A stretch of DNA of 64,000 nucleotides from Takakia lepidozioides. Taxonomy: Eukaryota > Streptophyta > Takakiopsida > Takakiales > Takakiaceae. This document shows, piece by piece, positions 20,524 to 33,500 of the stretch. The translations under genes and the position numbers were made by a program. The notes beneath the pieces are model-generated. The model had not been told where the DNA came from. It was given only the letters and a program-made list of their open reading frames with translations, and ran no database searches. Position 1 is the first letter of the stretch; the number at the start of each line of letters is the position of its first letter. The stretch is from the NCBI GenBank assembly GCA_030704615.1, contig CM060731.1, forward strand, positions 434,001 through 498,000. Direction: 5' to 3'.

Positions 20524-22450
20524 TTGCAGCGCTAGCGTGCAAACCTACACAGACAATGCCTAGCATAAATCCACAGCAATGACACTTTTTTGAACCCTGA
20601 AATTGCATGCATGAGCATTGAACCCCCTAAAACCTCTAACAATGGAGTGCATGAGCCTAAACCCTAAACCCTAAACACCAAAACAAAATGAAAGGTCTTC
20701 AGATAATATGAAATATCTCCGTATGGAGAGTGTTCATGGCCGCATATGTGCACGTCCCTGTAGCTCGCAACTAAACTATGGAAACAACACTTTATCCGGG
20801 TCTGCTCTTTCAACTACCAAGCAAATGAAACATGCAATAAGTTGCCCTCACCTACAATTTTTGTAACACACAAAAGTAACAATCATCTTACCCTAAACTC
20901 CATATGAAACAAAGTGTTCACCTCAGCTTCATGTCAATGCTTGCATGAAGTGCCCATAAGTACTAGACAGCCCTACTTTTGCAGTTTCCTAAGTACTATA
21001 GTGAGAAAACGATGCAGGAACGCGGGTAGTGTGCATTAAGGCTAGCACACACGTACTTATCTAGTTCACTCATTACCACGGCTATTGCCCTGATTGATCT
21101 GTTCCCTCCTTTTCAGTATTTGTACTTCTGGAATGTCCCACATTTCTGAACCTATGCATACAGTATATGTGAAAGTACCCACAAAGAAGGGAACCTACAA
21201 AGATGATTGGGTTTCGGATGCTCGATGCAGAACTCACTCACCCGCAAGGTAAATCCTGGAAGAAGAGCACAATGACAATCCGGATAACACAGAAGAGCAA
21301 GATTGAGGTTGTGGAGCGATAATAAGGACCTGCACGCAATTCAGATTTGGAGCGGAAGCGGTGCAACCATTGAAGACGGCCACAACATCCTGCTTCGTAT
21401 GCCGATTCTCCATTCCTATCCACAAACTCGACCTGCATGACGGGACGCGGTACGCCAACGCCATCAAGCGCAACGATAGCGACATTTTCGCGATGCCTGC
21501 CAACAACGCAACGTCCTGTCTCATCTGGTACGTCTATTCCACCTACCCTCATCATTTTACATGCAATGCCATACCATGTATGCAATGGACGCAAGCATGT
21601 GGCATGGGGAGGATGAAGGCATGCAGGGGGTTGCCATGCATGAGGTGAGGATGGGAGGCGGGATGGGGATGGGTGAGAGGACATGTGTCATGTCCTGGCA
21701 GAGGGTACATGAGGCGCGGAGGGGCTGCCGCGCGGTACGCGGGCGACGGATGGGGGGGTGGCGGGGGGTCCACGCTGGCTGGACCGGCTCCCTCGCATTC
21801 AACTCCAGGCCCCATCTATTACTTGGCGCTTATGAGTGAGTCCTACATTTTACTTTCTGGAGACGATCAACCTACTTACACCCAAAAGTTTGAGACTATT
21901 AAATTGTACATGTAATCTGCAACGTTGTTCACCAGGCTCAAAGTACAACGTTTAACACATAAGCTCTATGTACAAGTACATGTATATCTGCTCATTTCAG
22001 ATCAATGCAATTTGAACATTTTGCAGAAAGATTCCTCATGGGAATCGAGAAATCCTGTGGTCCAATCAGTGTTCTATTTAAATAATTTTTCAAAAATCGC
22101 TGGTGGGGCCACCTATTAAATCTACCCAGCGCCCGTGAGGCGAAAAAAATTGGGTGGCAGATTTGAAAAGGCTGCACGATAGAGGAGGCCTGGAGGGCCC
22201 CAACAGCAGCTTTCAACTTAGCCTACTTTGTGGCTTCGCTGGTGTAATGTGAGAATTTGAGTTCCATCAGCAAAGCGTGAATGCTCCACATGCCTGTAAT
22301 GCCGAAGGCCTGCGGAGAGATTTTTTTTCTAGGTTTGTGATACGCATGCCTACGGAGATTTTCTCGGGGACGTGTTTTTGAGAACGAGTGTACAATTCAA
22401 CTGAGTCAGGCAGAACAGTTGGATGTCATGCACATGCAGAACCGCCGGAG
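20524..22450. other. Intergenic, no gene recognised
   Basis: Contains short telomere-like CCCTAAA runs (20653-20675), a G-rich stretch (21590-21790) and sequence at 21840-21900 resembling 12080-12150. Open frames here look like chance frames in GC-rich DNA. Confidence 0.35.
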
Positions 22451-22469
22451 GTGGGGCCGCTAGTCGTGC

Positions 22470-22800
22470 ACTGTTAGGCTATGGCAGCTAGGAAATAAGT
22501 GCACGTTCTTGCAGGACAGTACAGATCCATGCAGGTGTGTACGAACTAAGCGCCCAGAAAGGACATTGGGGAGATGATGGATACATATCCCCATGCAAGA
22601 CGTATGGTCTGATTTGTTTTGTTGCTGTCCCCGCACCTTGTACGTAAGCTTGAGGAAGAAGACAAGGTATTCATGATGTCTTTGTCGCAATGTCCAATGG
22701 GTCACATTCTCACAGAGTGCAAGGTCTACAAGTCCACAATCTTCCATCGACCATCTTCTCGAGGTACTATTGAGATTGATGAGTGGCATGGTAACTGTTG
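22470..22800. repeat. Dispersed repeat copy 1 (related to 49860-50255)
   Basis: Blocks 'ggcagct.ggaaataagt', 'cag.tgc' and 'gttgctgtc.cc.caccttgtac' recur in the same order at 49885-50090. On the minus strand the segment encodes CENVTHWTLRQRHHEYL and LKLTYKVRGQQQ, which may be a decayed transposase, but no family is certain. Confidence 0.45.
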
Positions 22801-23698
22801 GCATTAGAAAGTTTTCAAGCCTTAAAAAGCGCGCCCAAACCCAATTCCAGACTCCACGGACCACCACCGCTTGACTTGTGGGGGGCCGTGGCCCACCGCG
22901 CTGAGAGGGTATATGCAAAGAGGGTGCTGAGGGCTATGCTCTGCAGGGCTTCTCCCACCTCAAACTTACTCTGGTGGGCTCTGCAAGCGGGCCATTTTCA
23001 AAACGTAAATCGGAATTCGAACCATCTTTAAATGGAGAAGATGACTATGATGGTCCGCTCAAGCACCCAACTTTTTGCGGCCCAAGAGCTCACACAGAAC
23101 GTGCAAAAATATGTACAAATATCTGTCAGAATGTAATGGTGAGCTGTGCAGGACTACTTTGTAATGCCCTCACTTCCGGGATCCTTCTTACAAGTCACAC
23201 ATACGTTTGCTGTTGATTCGAGCTCAAATCCTCGTTAACTGCTACATTGTGCCAAAGTTCTCAAATAAAAATCAGCCATACCATTTCTACGGTCATCGTT
23301 GTCTACCCACCCATTGCCCTTCGTCTCTGGCTGTAGCCTAGCTAACCTCGCCACACCTCTACAACAGCCTCCCTCCAATCTAGAACCTTGCCCACATGCA
23401 ATAGCCACCTTCTGAACATGCAATATCCATGTGGGGCCGCATGCAAATAGCCACTTGCATAGTTATTTTATGTCTTTGTATCGTTCCAATTTCTCCCAAG
23501 AGATCGCACTAGTGTGCCTTTTGTCGGTAAGACATTCACTGGTTGGCTCGAGGCCGGTACAGTGTTTGCTGTAGTGCGCTAGAGAACGCGTAAACAGGCA
23601 AAGCACAGCTGCCATGCCTTCCTGCTAATCACCGTGTGCGTGTGTCCTCGCAATGGAGGCGGTGCACCCTGCTACGCGTTCCTGTTTCTTTGTGATTG

Positions 23699-23706
23699 TA
23701 TATAAG
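23699..23706 (+). promoter_or_regulatory. TATA box of HMA gene copy C
   Basis: TATATAAG, 230 bases upstream of the start codon and followed by the CT-rich leader shared with copies A and B. Confidence 0.5.
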
Positions 23707-23935
23707 AAAGCTTACTCCCCTTCCTCCTTCAGCTTTGAACATCCAGGCTCATCCCACATTCTTCCACATCGCTGCATTTGTACCTGCACACACTTGTGCA
23801 CTCGAAGTTGATCTACATGTAGGGCAGTCCCATTGTCATCAAGCTCTCAGTTCCCTTCTCTACAATCGTGGGGCCACTTCCTCACTTCAGACAATTCTTG
23901 TGTTTGTGAGTGTGAGGGAGTGATCTACTGACACT

Positions 23936-24532
23936 ATGGCTTTTCTGCGGAACGATGAGTTTTTCTACGGGCGCCGAAGCGAACCCGGCTGGATTGTGAA
24001 CAGCTCCAGGGATGTACCCTACTACTACGAGACTCGTGAAGCCCTCCCTCACACCCACCATGTCTCCCCCTACATTACCCATGCGCTGCATAACAGTCAC
24101 TCTCGCCACGTGCTTCCGGTAGTGGAGTTGATGGTGCCCATGTGCTGCGCCAAATGTGAAGAGAAGGTGAAGGAAGAGCTCCTGGAGCTGGAGGGGGTGT
24201 ATGGAGTTGTGTGTGACCAATACACGCAGAAGGTGATTGTCTCTGGACATGTGGATCCTCTGCGTGCACTCAAGAAGGCCAAGCGAGTGAAGAAGAAATC
24301 TCAGTTGTGGCCGAGCCCTGCTTACCGCCATTACGACGGGGAGTACAGTTCATGTGAGAGTCGGGGATACCGGCAGCATGAGCAGACCGACTACAGATCC
24401 TCGCACAGCCGATACACACCTGCATTTGGCCAATCCTACGTGCATTCGTACGGCCCATATTACAGACAAGCCCACAGTCAGTCCATCATCACCAACCCCC
24501 ATTATCTGAAGCACATGGAATCGGAGTACTGA
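23936..24532 (+). CDS. Heavy-metal-associated (HMA) domain plant protein, copy C
   Basis: This encodes 198 residues, intact, starting MAFLRNDEFFYGRR and ending KHMESEY. The single HMA fold keeps MCCAKCEEKV, GVYGVVCDQ and KVIVSGHVDP, and the Tyr/Ser/His-rich tail has no CaaX box. Upstream leader, TATA box and 3' flank match copies A and B. The N-terminal half (EALPHTHHVSPYITH) agrees with copy B rather than A, whereas GVVCDQ agrees with A. The frame shows no damage, so all three paralogues are potentially expressed metal-binding proteins. Confidence 0.87.
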   Translation: MAFLRNDEFFYGRRSEPGWIVNSSRDVPYYYETREALPHTHHVSPYITHALHNSHSRHVLPVVELMVPMCCAKCEEKVKEELLELEGVYGVVCDQYTQKVIVSGHVDPLRALKKAKRVKKKSQLWPSPAYRHYDGEYSSCESRGYRQHEQTDYRSSHSRYTPAFGQSYVHSYGPYYRQAHSQSIITNPHYLKHMESEY

Positions 24533-24939
24533 TGACATTGCGAAGCTCCACCATAGCTACACCAACTGTATAGAGCAGCTCGGTAGATTGATAGCGCGTT
24601 CTTTGCGGCTTACTTGGATGCTCCACATTGGGGCCCGCCTGTAGAGAAGCGAAAAGTAAGCAAGATTTTGATAAAAATAGGAGAAAGCGATGGCGATGTG
24701 TTGGGGTGAATGTGAATGAAGGGAGGATTGGCTCCTTCCCGTGTCAGGACATTGTGTGATACATTCTGTACTGAGGACTGCAAGTTTGGACCATGAATGC
24801 CCGGATTGCATGAATGTCATTGAGTTGCTGGATCAATTCTGCTTCTCAGTCGGAGCTCTCTCCCCAGATTACATACAAATAGATTCATGAACTTGCACGA
24901 GAACATGTAAGAAGTTGCAAATGTATTATTTTAGCGTTG

Positions 24940-25225
24940 TAACTCATCCCTACCTTTGACCAATAAACAAATGCAGAGAGGAAATGGAGATTGTAAGGTT
25001 TGAACCTGAAAACAAAGTCCATTTGAATGTGATCATATAATGTGCAGGTTAGTCACCCCACTTGGGTCATTTAATAAAGCTATGCAGTTTTTCACTCTTG
25101 AGGAACATCAAGAACATGGCTCGTACACCTGACCAGTGAAAATATGTTGGGATCTAACTATTGGCTTCTCACACACAGCAGATTGATGCTTGTGTGAAGA
25201 GCTTTCCAGAAAACCCCACCTAATT
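24940..25225 (+). mobile_element. LINE 3'-region fragment within copy C
   Basis: 'ccctacctttgaccaataaacaaatgcagagaggaaa' resembles the zinc-finger region of the LINE (compare 33768-33810). 'cacacagcagattgatgcttgtgtgaag' matches the codons for QQIDACVKG near the LINE C-terminus. It is truncated at both ends and shared, in opposite orientation, with 16425-16740. Confidence 0.55.
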
Positions 25226-25812
25226 TGACTTCCCTTTCTCTAACATGTGACCTTAAAATTGCAAGAAGAATTTGCTTGTTAGACTTCAGGAAAACTTTGT
25301 AATTGCCTATGCAACCAATTTTGCACCCTGGACACTCGCAACAAATCCGAACATCAAATCCCACACTCAGGGATACAATTTTGATATTTATACCATTTCA
25401 AACACCCGACAGCCAATTCAGAGTTTGACATCTCACCGCTCATAGTACAGAGCAACCCAGGGCCCTAATTATTTATTATTTATTTGTTTTCTGGCTCAAC
25501 CATTATCTAGTTAATACAACATCTGAAAAAGAATAAGAATAATAACCCAGACAAATAGAATATCACGCATGTCACAAAAGAGTAGTGTGTATTGAATAAA
25601 ATGTTCTCTTTAAGCCTGCCGGCCGCCACTGGTGACATAGACAATCACTAAATGGACACTTGCTGACTGCATAATATCTACCTTGCAGCAGAGCCCAAGA
25701 GAAATTCGCTTCCAGGGCCAACTTTCACCCTGATACTCAAGTCCCAATCCTGATTCTGTATCAAAACTCTGTATGTACACATCTCCACTCTGAAATGGCG
25801 TAGGATGGACAA
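25226..25812. other. Spacer, presumably including the RPC4 3' untranslated region
   Basis: AT-rich with no coding potential. The RPC4 stop codon lies at its right edge on the minus strand. Confidence 0.4.
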
Positions 25813-28800
25813 CTACGAAAAGGTGCTTGTAATAAGCTTGTCAATGTCAGGCGTGAGGACCAAGCGCTGGCCCACATCTCCAAGAAAGCAGCATTGTTTT
25901 GACGTAGGATTCACAGCTGCTAGTTCTTGAGCAAATACACACTCTGTGCCTGGTAGTGCCTGCCATTTGTTACATAATGCATCAGTCACATCCAAATTTT
26001 ATGACCAACACTACATACATGAATGGTGTGTGACTAGACTTTCACCCTGTGGCATGCGCAGTTCTATATGATGTGACAACCTTGTCAGTGTCGCTATGGA
26101 CTGCAAGCTCATTCACATGTTTCTGAACTGCATTGAAATACTATGGTGTTTGTAAGCTTGAAAAGAATGGAGTCCATCCTGCTACAACAGACAGGGTGCA
26201 AGAATATCACAGAAATGCTCTGGTAAGTTCCGGGAAGTCTTCCTATCCAAGTACACATTGAGACTTATGTCAAATATATGATGACTTGTCCATTGAGGAC
26301 CTGCCTTTCATCAGGAGTCCCTCCTTTTAGATGTTAAATCAAACATTGCAAACACATTTGCCATACTACTTACTTTCAACATGATAATTCAGATACATTT
26401 TCTGTTAAAGCTACATAGAGCATGAAAATGATGATGCAACTGCGTTGGGATCTCTGCATGGCACTTACATCTAGAATGACATCCCCAAGCTGCAACTTGA
26501 TGGCTCCACTTTCATAGACCAAAAGCTTGCCCATGCAGCCTTCTGGCAGCTTCTCCAATTTGATGATACCATCACCAATTCTCCGGCCTTCCTTGCTGCC
26601 TGCATTGCTGCTGGTGGCCCGATCCACATCCACAACACCTTTCGAGAAGGAACTGAGTGGCAGTGAAGTAGGAATCTGGAAAAAGAGAAGCCTGTCACCT
26701 TCTCGCCTTTCCTGCATGAAAATCCATTTATCTCAGACAACACATCTAATCGCCAGTGCAGAGCACAGATTGCAAAACAGCACTCTCACGCCTTTCACAA
26801 GGAGAGTGGCACCAGGGGGAGACCTGGGTACCTTCGTGTTGCTCTAGATTATAGGCGAACTCACATATAGGTCAAGTTCTTCAGCAGGGGCGACTGCATC
26901 CTCATCATGAATCCTGCTTGCTGCCTCCTCTCCAAACTCCTCTTCATCCAACAACTCTGGACACCACCACATGTCATCCTCAGGATTCTCCACCTCCGGT
27001 TCAGTTCCAAGTGAACGGGATAATGCACAGTTCTATCATTTCACATGTGACTTACCAAACACGGGAGTCCTCCTCATGTTATCATAACTGACACCCTCTG
27101 CAGCACCAATGTTGCAACACAATAGTACATAGGCCTTACTGGCTACTGAGTCATTCTAGCTGCCATGGTTCCTCATTCTTCTGAAGATTTCATGAACCGC
27201 TTCGCTAAAATTAGGGATTTTGTGTAATTTTTGCGAGGCAGACCTGAAATTCCAGACATTGGTCTTCGAAGTGGAAGTGTCACAGGGTAATACTTGGAGT
27301 CATCCTGCAACCATATCATAAAGCACTCAGAAGGAAACTGTAAGCCAGATGAATCGTAACACTACAATGACGGAGGTATATTCCATGTCTTCACCAACTA
27401 TAACGTAAGAGAGAACAGCATATCTGAATTGCACCCATTGACTGGTGAGACAGAGATTCAACATACAGCGTACCAGGGGCTCCACTACGTTCTTTGACTT
27501 TCCCAAGTTTGCATCAAAAAACGGGTCACCTGCAATCACCAGCATATAGGCATTGTTCCACCTGAATCATCCAGAAAATAAACATGGTGTTGATATAGCC
27601 TAGCAATGACGACTGATCACAGAGAGACTGACAGTGAGAAAAACAGATAAAGAGGCAACCAAGAGAGCAAAGAAGGGTCTTTCTGAAACACCAGTCCTCT
27701 GGTTCCTGATGACTTCAACAAACTGTGCCAACGTACCATTCCTCACTACCAAGTTACCCTCATGACAGACCGCTCATCAGCCCAATTGGCAGTACTTGGT
27801 TAGGGTATAAACTGAAACATCAAATCAACTACAGTTTTATATACCGGAAAGACTCTATCATAGAAACTGAAAACACTATGTACCTTGCGCAAATGGCTTT
27901 TGGTTGGTTCCACTCCGCCCTCCCCCTCCAGTCCCACCTCCCCCTCCACTACTTTTGTGATTACCAGCACCGGCAAATGCTGCAGCTCGACCAGCAGTAG
28001 CTGACCCATATCCAAATGCAACCCGCGTTTGGCCTGTTTCCAAAATATAACCCTTAGTTTCTTAAGCACAGTGGGGCAAAGAGGGGCTCGTGCCGCCTGA
28101 ACAATCACTCATGAACAAAACTTTCAACCATGTTTCATATTCTGCTTGTGACAGTTGAAGTTAGCTGGTCCAGCTGTTATGAATAAGTGCATAAAAAAAA
28201 GTTGACCGCATGTTAGAGGCAAGACATGTCTTCAGTTTCCGCATAGCGACACAATTGGAAACACAAATAGCACACTTGAATTCACAAATGACTTGCTTTG
28301 ACACCTGTCTCTTTCATTTCACCTGGCCTGAGCCAAATGACCAACAGCAACGAAATTGGATAGGCCAGGCAAACAGGAAATGTACCCTTGCGGTCAGGCC
28401 CAAATCGCCGGCCTTGTGCCCCGGCATCCTCCTGAGATTGCTGTAGACACTTACAAAACTTCTAATGAGTGAAGTATTTTACGGTGGCAAAATAACTACA
28501 CTGAAGAAGGCTATCACAGTTCTGCAATATAGGATATGAAAATAGAAACTCAATGCAAAGCCACCTGTTACATGAAATAGCGAAACAGTCTTCGTTGCCC
28601 TTCTGCCCAACCTTCAATTACCAAAGTTTACTTAGTTTCTCTTTATCATAGATATCTGCAGTCTTTTCTTTCTATCTTGCAATCCATGAATGTCTCCTAG
28701 CTAAACAACTGTCAAGCCGTTTAAGCCTGGAATTCTATGCAAATCACTACAGGTGAGGCAGCTTCACTGGAGGGTAGACATGCTCAGATTGTGGAAAGGA

Positions 28801-29730
28801 AAGAAAGGGCTTAAGGGAAGCCTTCTTGCTGCCTCATACTTGGTGAGGAATGGTGTTGAGTGTAAACACACGTTTGTGCTGGACTCAAATTTTTTAAGTT
28901 TTCAGGGGGCTCTTTCAGTAAGACTTCTCTTAACAGGTCATGCAGATGAACCTTGAGCAGCCTTTGTAGTTCCGCTGGTAACTCCACATGATCACCCTCT
29001 TCTGGCTCCCTGCATGGACACCAACGAGCCTCTCTTAGACCTACCTCTCAATAAGGATATTAGGCCATAAACCCTAAACCCTAAAGTGATGGGTGTGGCA
29101 TAAACTTAGGAGGGCAGCAAATACTGACATATACCTCGCAGGCCTTCAAGACAAATTGACATGCTAAGTAACTGTAAGATACCTAGGCTGTATCTCGTAC
29201 CTCTATGTAAAGCTAACTTGACCAGGCGAAAAAACTTTGTTGGCTCTAAACATCTCAAGCGCACCAATTCATGGTGGTAAGGCCTACAACCTCTTCACTG
29301 CAGATAATTTCTTCACCCGACGAGCAGGAACTTTAGGTTCAAACTTGGTCTGCAAAACCGCAATCTTCAATGAGCATCACCAATGGACTTCACGAATGTT
29401 GGCTTACAAACTACAATCTGCTCCAGTAGAAATTTTCTCACAAGAAGGCAGCTGAATTAGGGAAATGACCCTATATCAAACAGCTTGCAACGAGGCAACT
29501 CTTGTATCCTGCATCCCATACAGATTCCTGGGCACAGAAATCCACAATAAGAGCCGACAATTCCACCATGACTTGTAAAAGCACTAAAAAAAAAGACACA
29601 CAATCGCCGAGAAGAACACCACCTTGCGAACGCCGCCACGAGTGAATTCTTCAGGAGGTGGACCGGTGTCCCCTCCATCGCCATTGCTACCATTCGCTTG
29701 CCCCCCACCTCCTCTCGATGCTTCTGCCAT
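25813..29730 (-). CDS. RPC4: DNA-directed RNA polymerase III subunit RPC4 (RPC53/POLR3D family)
   Basis: RPC4 is a nuclear Pol III subunit, partner of RPC5, acting in initiation and termination of tRNA and 5S transcription. Exons on the minus strand are 29623-29730 (MAEASRGGGG start), 28386-28440 (QGRRFGPDRK), 27884-28033 (VAFGYGSATAGRAAA, Gly-rich), 27474-27529, 27244-27304 (YYPVTLPLRRPMSG), about 27056-27097, 26865 to about 27032 (WWCPELLDEEEFGEEA), 26469-26711 (LLFFQIPTSLPL; LEKLPEGCMGKLLVYESG; LQLGDVILD) and 25813-25959 (CVFAQELAAVN; LVLTPDIDKLI, stop). The LPEGxxGK...LGDVxLD block and the C-terminal VTPD-like motif are family signatures. Splice phases agree except around the sixth and seventh exons, where no GT-AG pair keeps the frame. 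That junction is uncertain and could hide damage. Confidence 0.87.
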
Positions 29731-30516
29731 AGTGCCTTCCCTACCCGAAAATCTGTGTCGCCTTACTCGGAAGGCCGCGATCTTATAAACTCAAGTGATA
29801 TACCTAAGCATATAAATCTTCGGCTTATATGTTTATCGTCGGCTTCTGGGCCACTGAAGGCTACCTAATTCGGCATAGAAGGCCCTTCAAACTTTAAGAA
29901 GAAAAAAGACGAGAAAAGGAGACGGATATGGTTAGGGAAGAGGTGCAGGAGTCGTGGTTCAAAGCTACAGTCGATGTTGCCCATTATAGTCAACCCAACT
30001 ATAAAACGTGGTTAATTGTTTCTTAGTCTCTAGGTGCCAGTACCTCAAGCCACGTCTGCAACAGTCGTTCCGTGCGGAATGGTAGACCAAGAGTGCTGAA
30101 GTAATTCCCGTATGATTGTGCTGACGACTGCACTGTAATGGAAGCTTGGAGGAGCAGGATCGGTGATGAGGTCTCTCACTGTTCTCATGTCAGGCTATTT
30201 GAGCACAAATCTTTTCAGTTCCAGTTTTTCATTTGCAAAATTTGTACAAAATGTTTAGATTCGGTTCAAGGTGATAGATCCAGCTTCCCGAATCCAAGGA
30301 AGCTGAGGTGTGTTGATGGAGGATGTTGCATCCTGCATTCGAAATGTATTCATTGCTAGAACTTTCTCTTGAGGGACTTACTGGTAGACTGAAGTACTTC
30401 TTAGTATGGCGCGCGCGAGAGAGGCACTAATGACGGGCTATGGATTATTCTAGCAGGAGAAACTACGGAGATTGTGTGAAGAGGTCTAGGCATTTGCTGC
30501 TTTGACATCAGATCCA
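29731..30516. promoter_or_regulatory. Shared divergent promoter region between RPC4 and VPS53
   Basis: This is 786 bases between two head-to-head start codons. It contains AT-rich TATA-like stretches ('agcatataaatc' near 29806, 'ggcttatatg' near 29823) on the RPC4 side and none obvious near VPS53. No gene was seen inside. It probably holds both 5' untranslated regions and both promoters. Confidence 0.5.
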
Positions 30517-33500
30517 ATGGCGTTGACCAGCTCAAGCACTCTTGACTTCATCAACACCATTTTCCCGACAGGTACGTACCTTGCTGGCTGAACAATCTCC
30601 TCTCCGAAGTCTATGAGGATAAAGAGAATCGTGCTCGTCCCCTTCCTCTCACTCTTTCTCTCTCTTCCCGTTTGTACTTCCTCCAAAACAAGGCGGGGGC
30701 GGACTTGAGAAAGTGTTGCAGTAGATTTCTCCGTCTCACTCTGGTATTCTTTTTTTGTCATTCCCACATAACGGAGGGACACCCTTCTTGTCACTCTCGC
30801 CTCCACCCCGACCCCAAACCTTTGTGTAAATTGAAATCTCGTAAACTTATCCTCCAAACATATATCCATGACTGTAAAAATTTCTTTCCATTTGCAGATA
30901 CTCGCTCTTCCAGATTGTATAATGGTTGCTTGGGTTGAAGAGTGAACTCTAATGATTTTCTTGTTAAAACTGAACTATATCACTGTTGCTGATTACGTGA
31001 AAGTGGTTGCTTACTTATCTAGGACAACGAGTCAGGTTCAGCATCATCAATGATATCAGAATAACATGGGGGTGGCCGGAACAGATTGCCACCTCTGTTG
31101 ATTACTGAATCCAAATCTCTTGACTTGGCTAAGATAAGTTGCCAACAAGTACTAGGTTGGAGTTCTAGTCAACTCTTCTCCCTTTTATCTGTAAAGATGC
31201 AAACATGTGAAGTGTTGAGGTAAATGTCCTGCAGAGGCATCTTTGGTTGCTGTGGACCCCCTCATTCTGAAGCTGCGAAACAAAATTCGACATGTTGATG
31301 CCGAGATATTGGCAGCCATCCGACTGCAGGTGTTACCAACAAATGTTCTCTTTTTCCTTCCTATGCTATGTCACAATCACTGTGCCCAGCATACACCAAA
31401 CCAGGGTAGAAATCAGGATGATCCATGGTTAGAGGCATGAGCAGGACAGGGGAAAGGTGGGAGGGAGAAATGGCAATTAGCCACTATGCAATTCAGAGGT
31501 GACAAAATCTGTTGTTGATGTGGTTCAAGAATTGATCTTTGATTCCTATGGAACCGTCTCAGAGCACGTCAGGGTCAAAAGCCAAGGAGGACCTTTCTGC
31601 CGCCATGAGTGCCATTCAGGTACTCAGGTTACTCTCAATTACGTATGATATTCAAGCAGTCTAGGGCCTTTTTAACTGCTGGGATGTGTAGGGGTGACAA
31701 GAAAGCTTTGAAGTGTAATCTCACTGGAACGCGGCACATTATTTGACGCTAGTTCTGAACTTTCAGAGGAGGAGGCCAGGAAGTGTTGAAGCCTAGGAAA
31801 AAAGTGGAGAGGGGTTGTCCAACATTGTACAAGTAGGTAGGGATGCAATCCTTAATGTCTAATCAACTACTGCACACTCTTTTCCGGCAATTCTGAAGAC
31901 AGGCTCGTAGAAATGCAATTCTTGGCATCGATGTGGGGTCTTTTGGCAGTTTATCTTTTGACTGAATGGAGAAATTTAGCTTAAGGGATACCGAAATCTT
32001 GTACAACTTAATGTAGAAAAGCCAAATCTGTTTACCATCAATGATGTAGATGAAATTTATCTGATGTCAGCGTCACCATGCTCAGGAGTAATTGGAAAAC
32101 CTTTGACAAATGGAGCTCTTGATGTCAGTTGTCACATATCATTGTTTAAACATTCAAGCAAGTTTGTACAATGTAAATGGATTGCATAAATATTTCATCA
32201 TGGATATGGTTAACTGTATTTAGAAAAGGGTATAGCGGAGTTATTGATAGATGGCTGATGGAGTGTGTGGGTTGGCAGGAGCTGACACAGAAGATAAGTG
32301 AGATGAAAGACAAGGCGGTGCAGAGCGAAGTGATGGTACAAGAAATTTGCCGTGACATTAAGAAGCTAGATCTGGCCAAAAAGCACATTACCACCACAAT
32401 CACAGCTCTCCATCGCCTTGCCATGCTAGGTCTATTTTTCCTCCCTACTCATTTGGAATCTCTGCTCTAGAAGCTGCATGTGCATCAAGGTCTGTCTCAT
32501 AATTACTTCATCTGTGCAGCAAAAGAAAAAAGGAAAGAATGAAGTCGGTAAGCCCAAGGATTCATGGGACCAAACAAAGTTTCACAGAGGACACAGAGCA
32601 GAAAGAACGGAACTTCATAACTGCCACAGCAAGCCATGCGATATGGGAATATTCTATATACAGGCACCATTCTTCTGGATATGTGGACATCTAAGTTTCA
32701 GTAACTACAATGAAGTTTCACCTAATGGTACCACTGGGTCTGGTTATGGATGGATATAGTGTCTGCTGTGGAACAGTTACAAACCATGGCTGCCAAGCGC
32801 CAGTACAAGGAGGCGGCTGGCCAGCTAGAGGTCGATTTCTGATTTCTTTCTATTTCCATGTGATTATCTTGCAAATGCATGGGTACATATTTTGATGCAT
32901 TTGTTACTATAATTCTCAGCACTCAGCTCCTGGAATCAAACCATGTCCATTTGCAACTTCTTTTGAGTTTTCAGTGCAGGTTGGCCAGGGTTTTCATGAG
33001 CTGAGTATTGAAACCCGGATCCCATTTGTAGGCGAAAATTTTTTACAGGCTTTGGGAAGTGGATTTGTCTCTTAATGAAACTATGTAGTATGAATGTGGT
33101 TTGGTGGCCACCATATGGCTTGTAAGAGTACAGATCTAGAGAGGCCATGAAGAAATGAAATGGTACTTTATCACGTCTGAGCTTATGTCACTAGAAAGAT
33201 AGGAGTGTACCCAGTTGGCGGAACAAAAGGGACCAAAAACTACCTTTGTGAGGGGCTCGCTCTGGTAGTGTGACTTACCTTACGGAAAAAGAAGAGTCTA
33301 GAGGCTATATAGCATCCACTGGAAGTCTCATGAGCTTTCTGCGAGTGAGGGTTTGAATGGTGGCACGGTAATATGTGCGCAGGCAGTAAGTCAACTGTGC
33401 AGCCATTTTGAGGCGTACACTGATATCTCCAGGATTACGGAGCTAAGAGAGAAGTTCAAGGGGATCAAGGAAATGTTGAAATCTCATGTCTTCTCTGATT

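Larger units (their letters stand above)
23060..25200 (+). repeat. Segmental duplication copy C (forward)
   Basis: This block runs from the 'cccaactttttgcggcccaagagctc' module (23070) through the TATA/leader, HMA gene and 3' flank to the LINE piece (24940-25200). Unlike A, it keeps the LINE piece also present in B, suggesting B and C share a more recent common source. One of the two upstream modules seen in A is missing. Confidence 0.78.

Noticed and set aside
20653-20680. Telomere-like CCCTAAA repeats (also at 29070-29085)
   Set aside because: Only two or three units; too short to be an interstitial telomere, and not near a mapped gene start.
21550-21840. Several overlapping open frames in G-rich DNA
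   Set aside because: Frames exist on both strands because stop codons are rare in this composition; no family resemblance.
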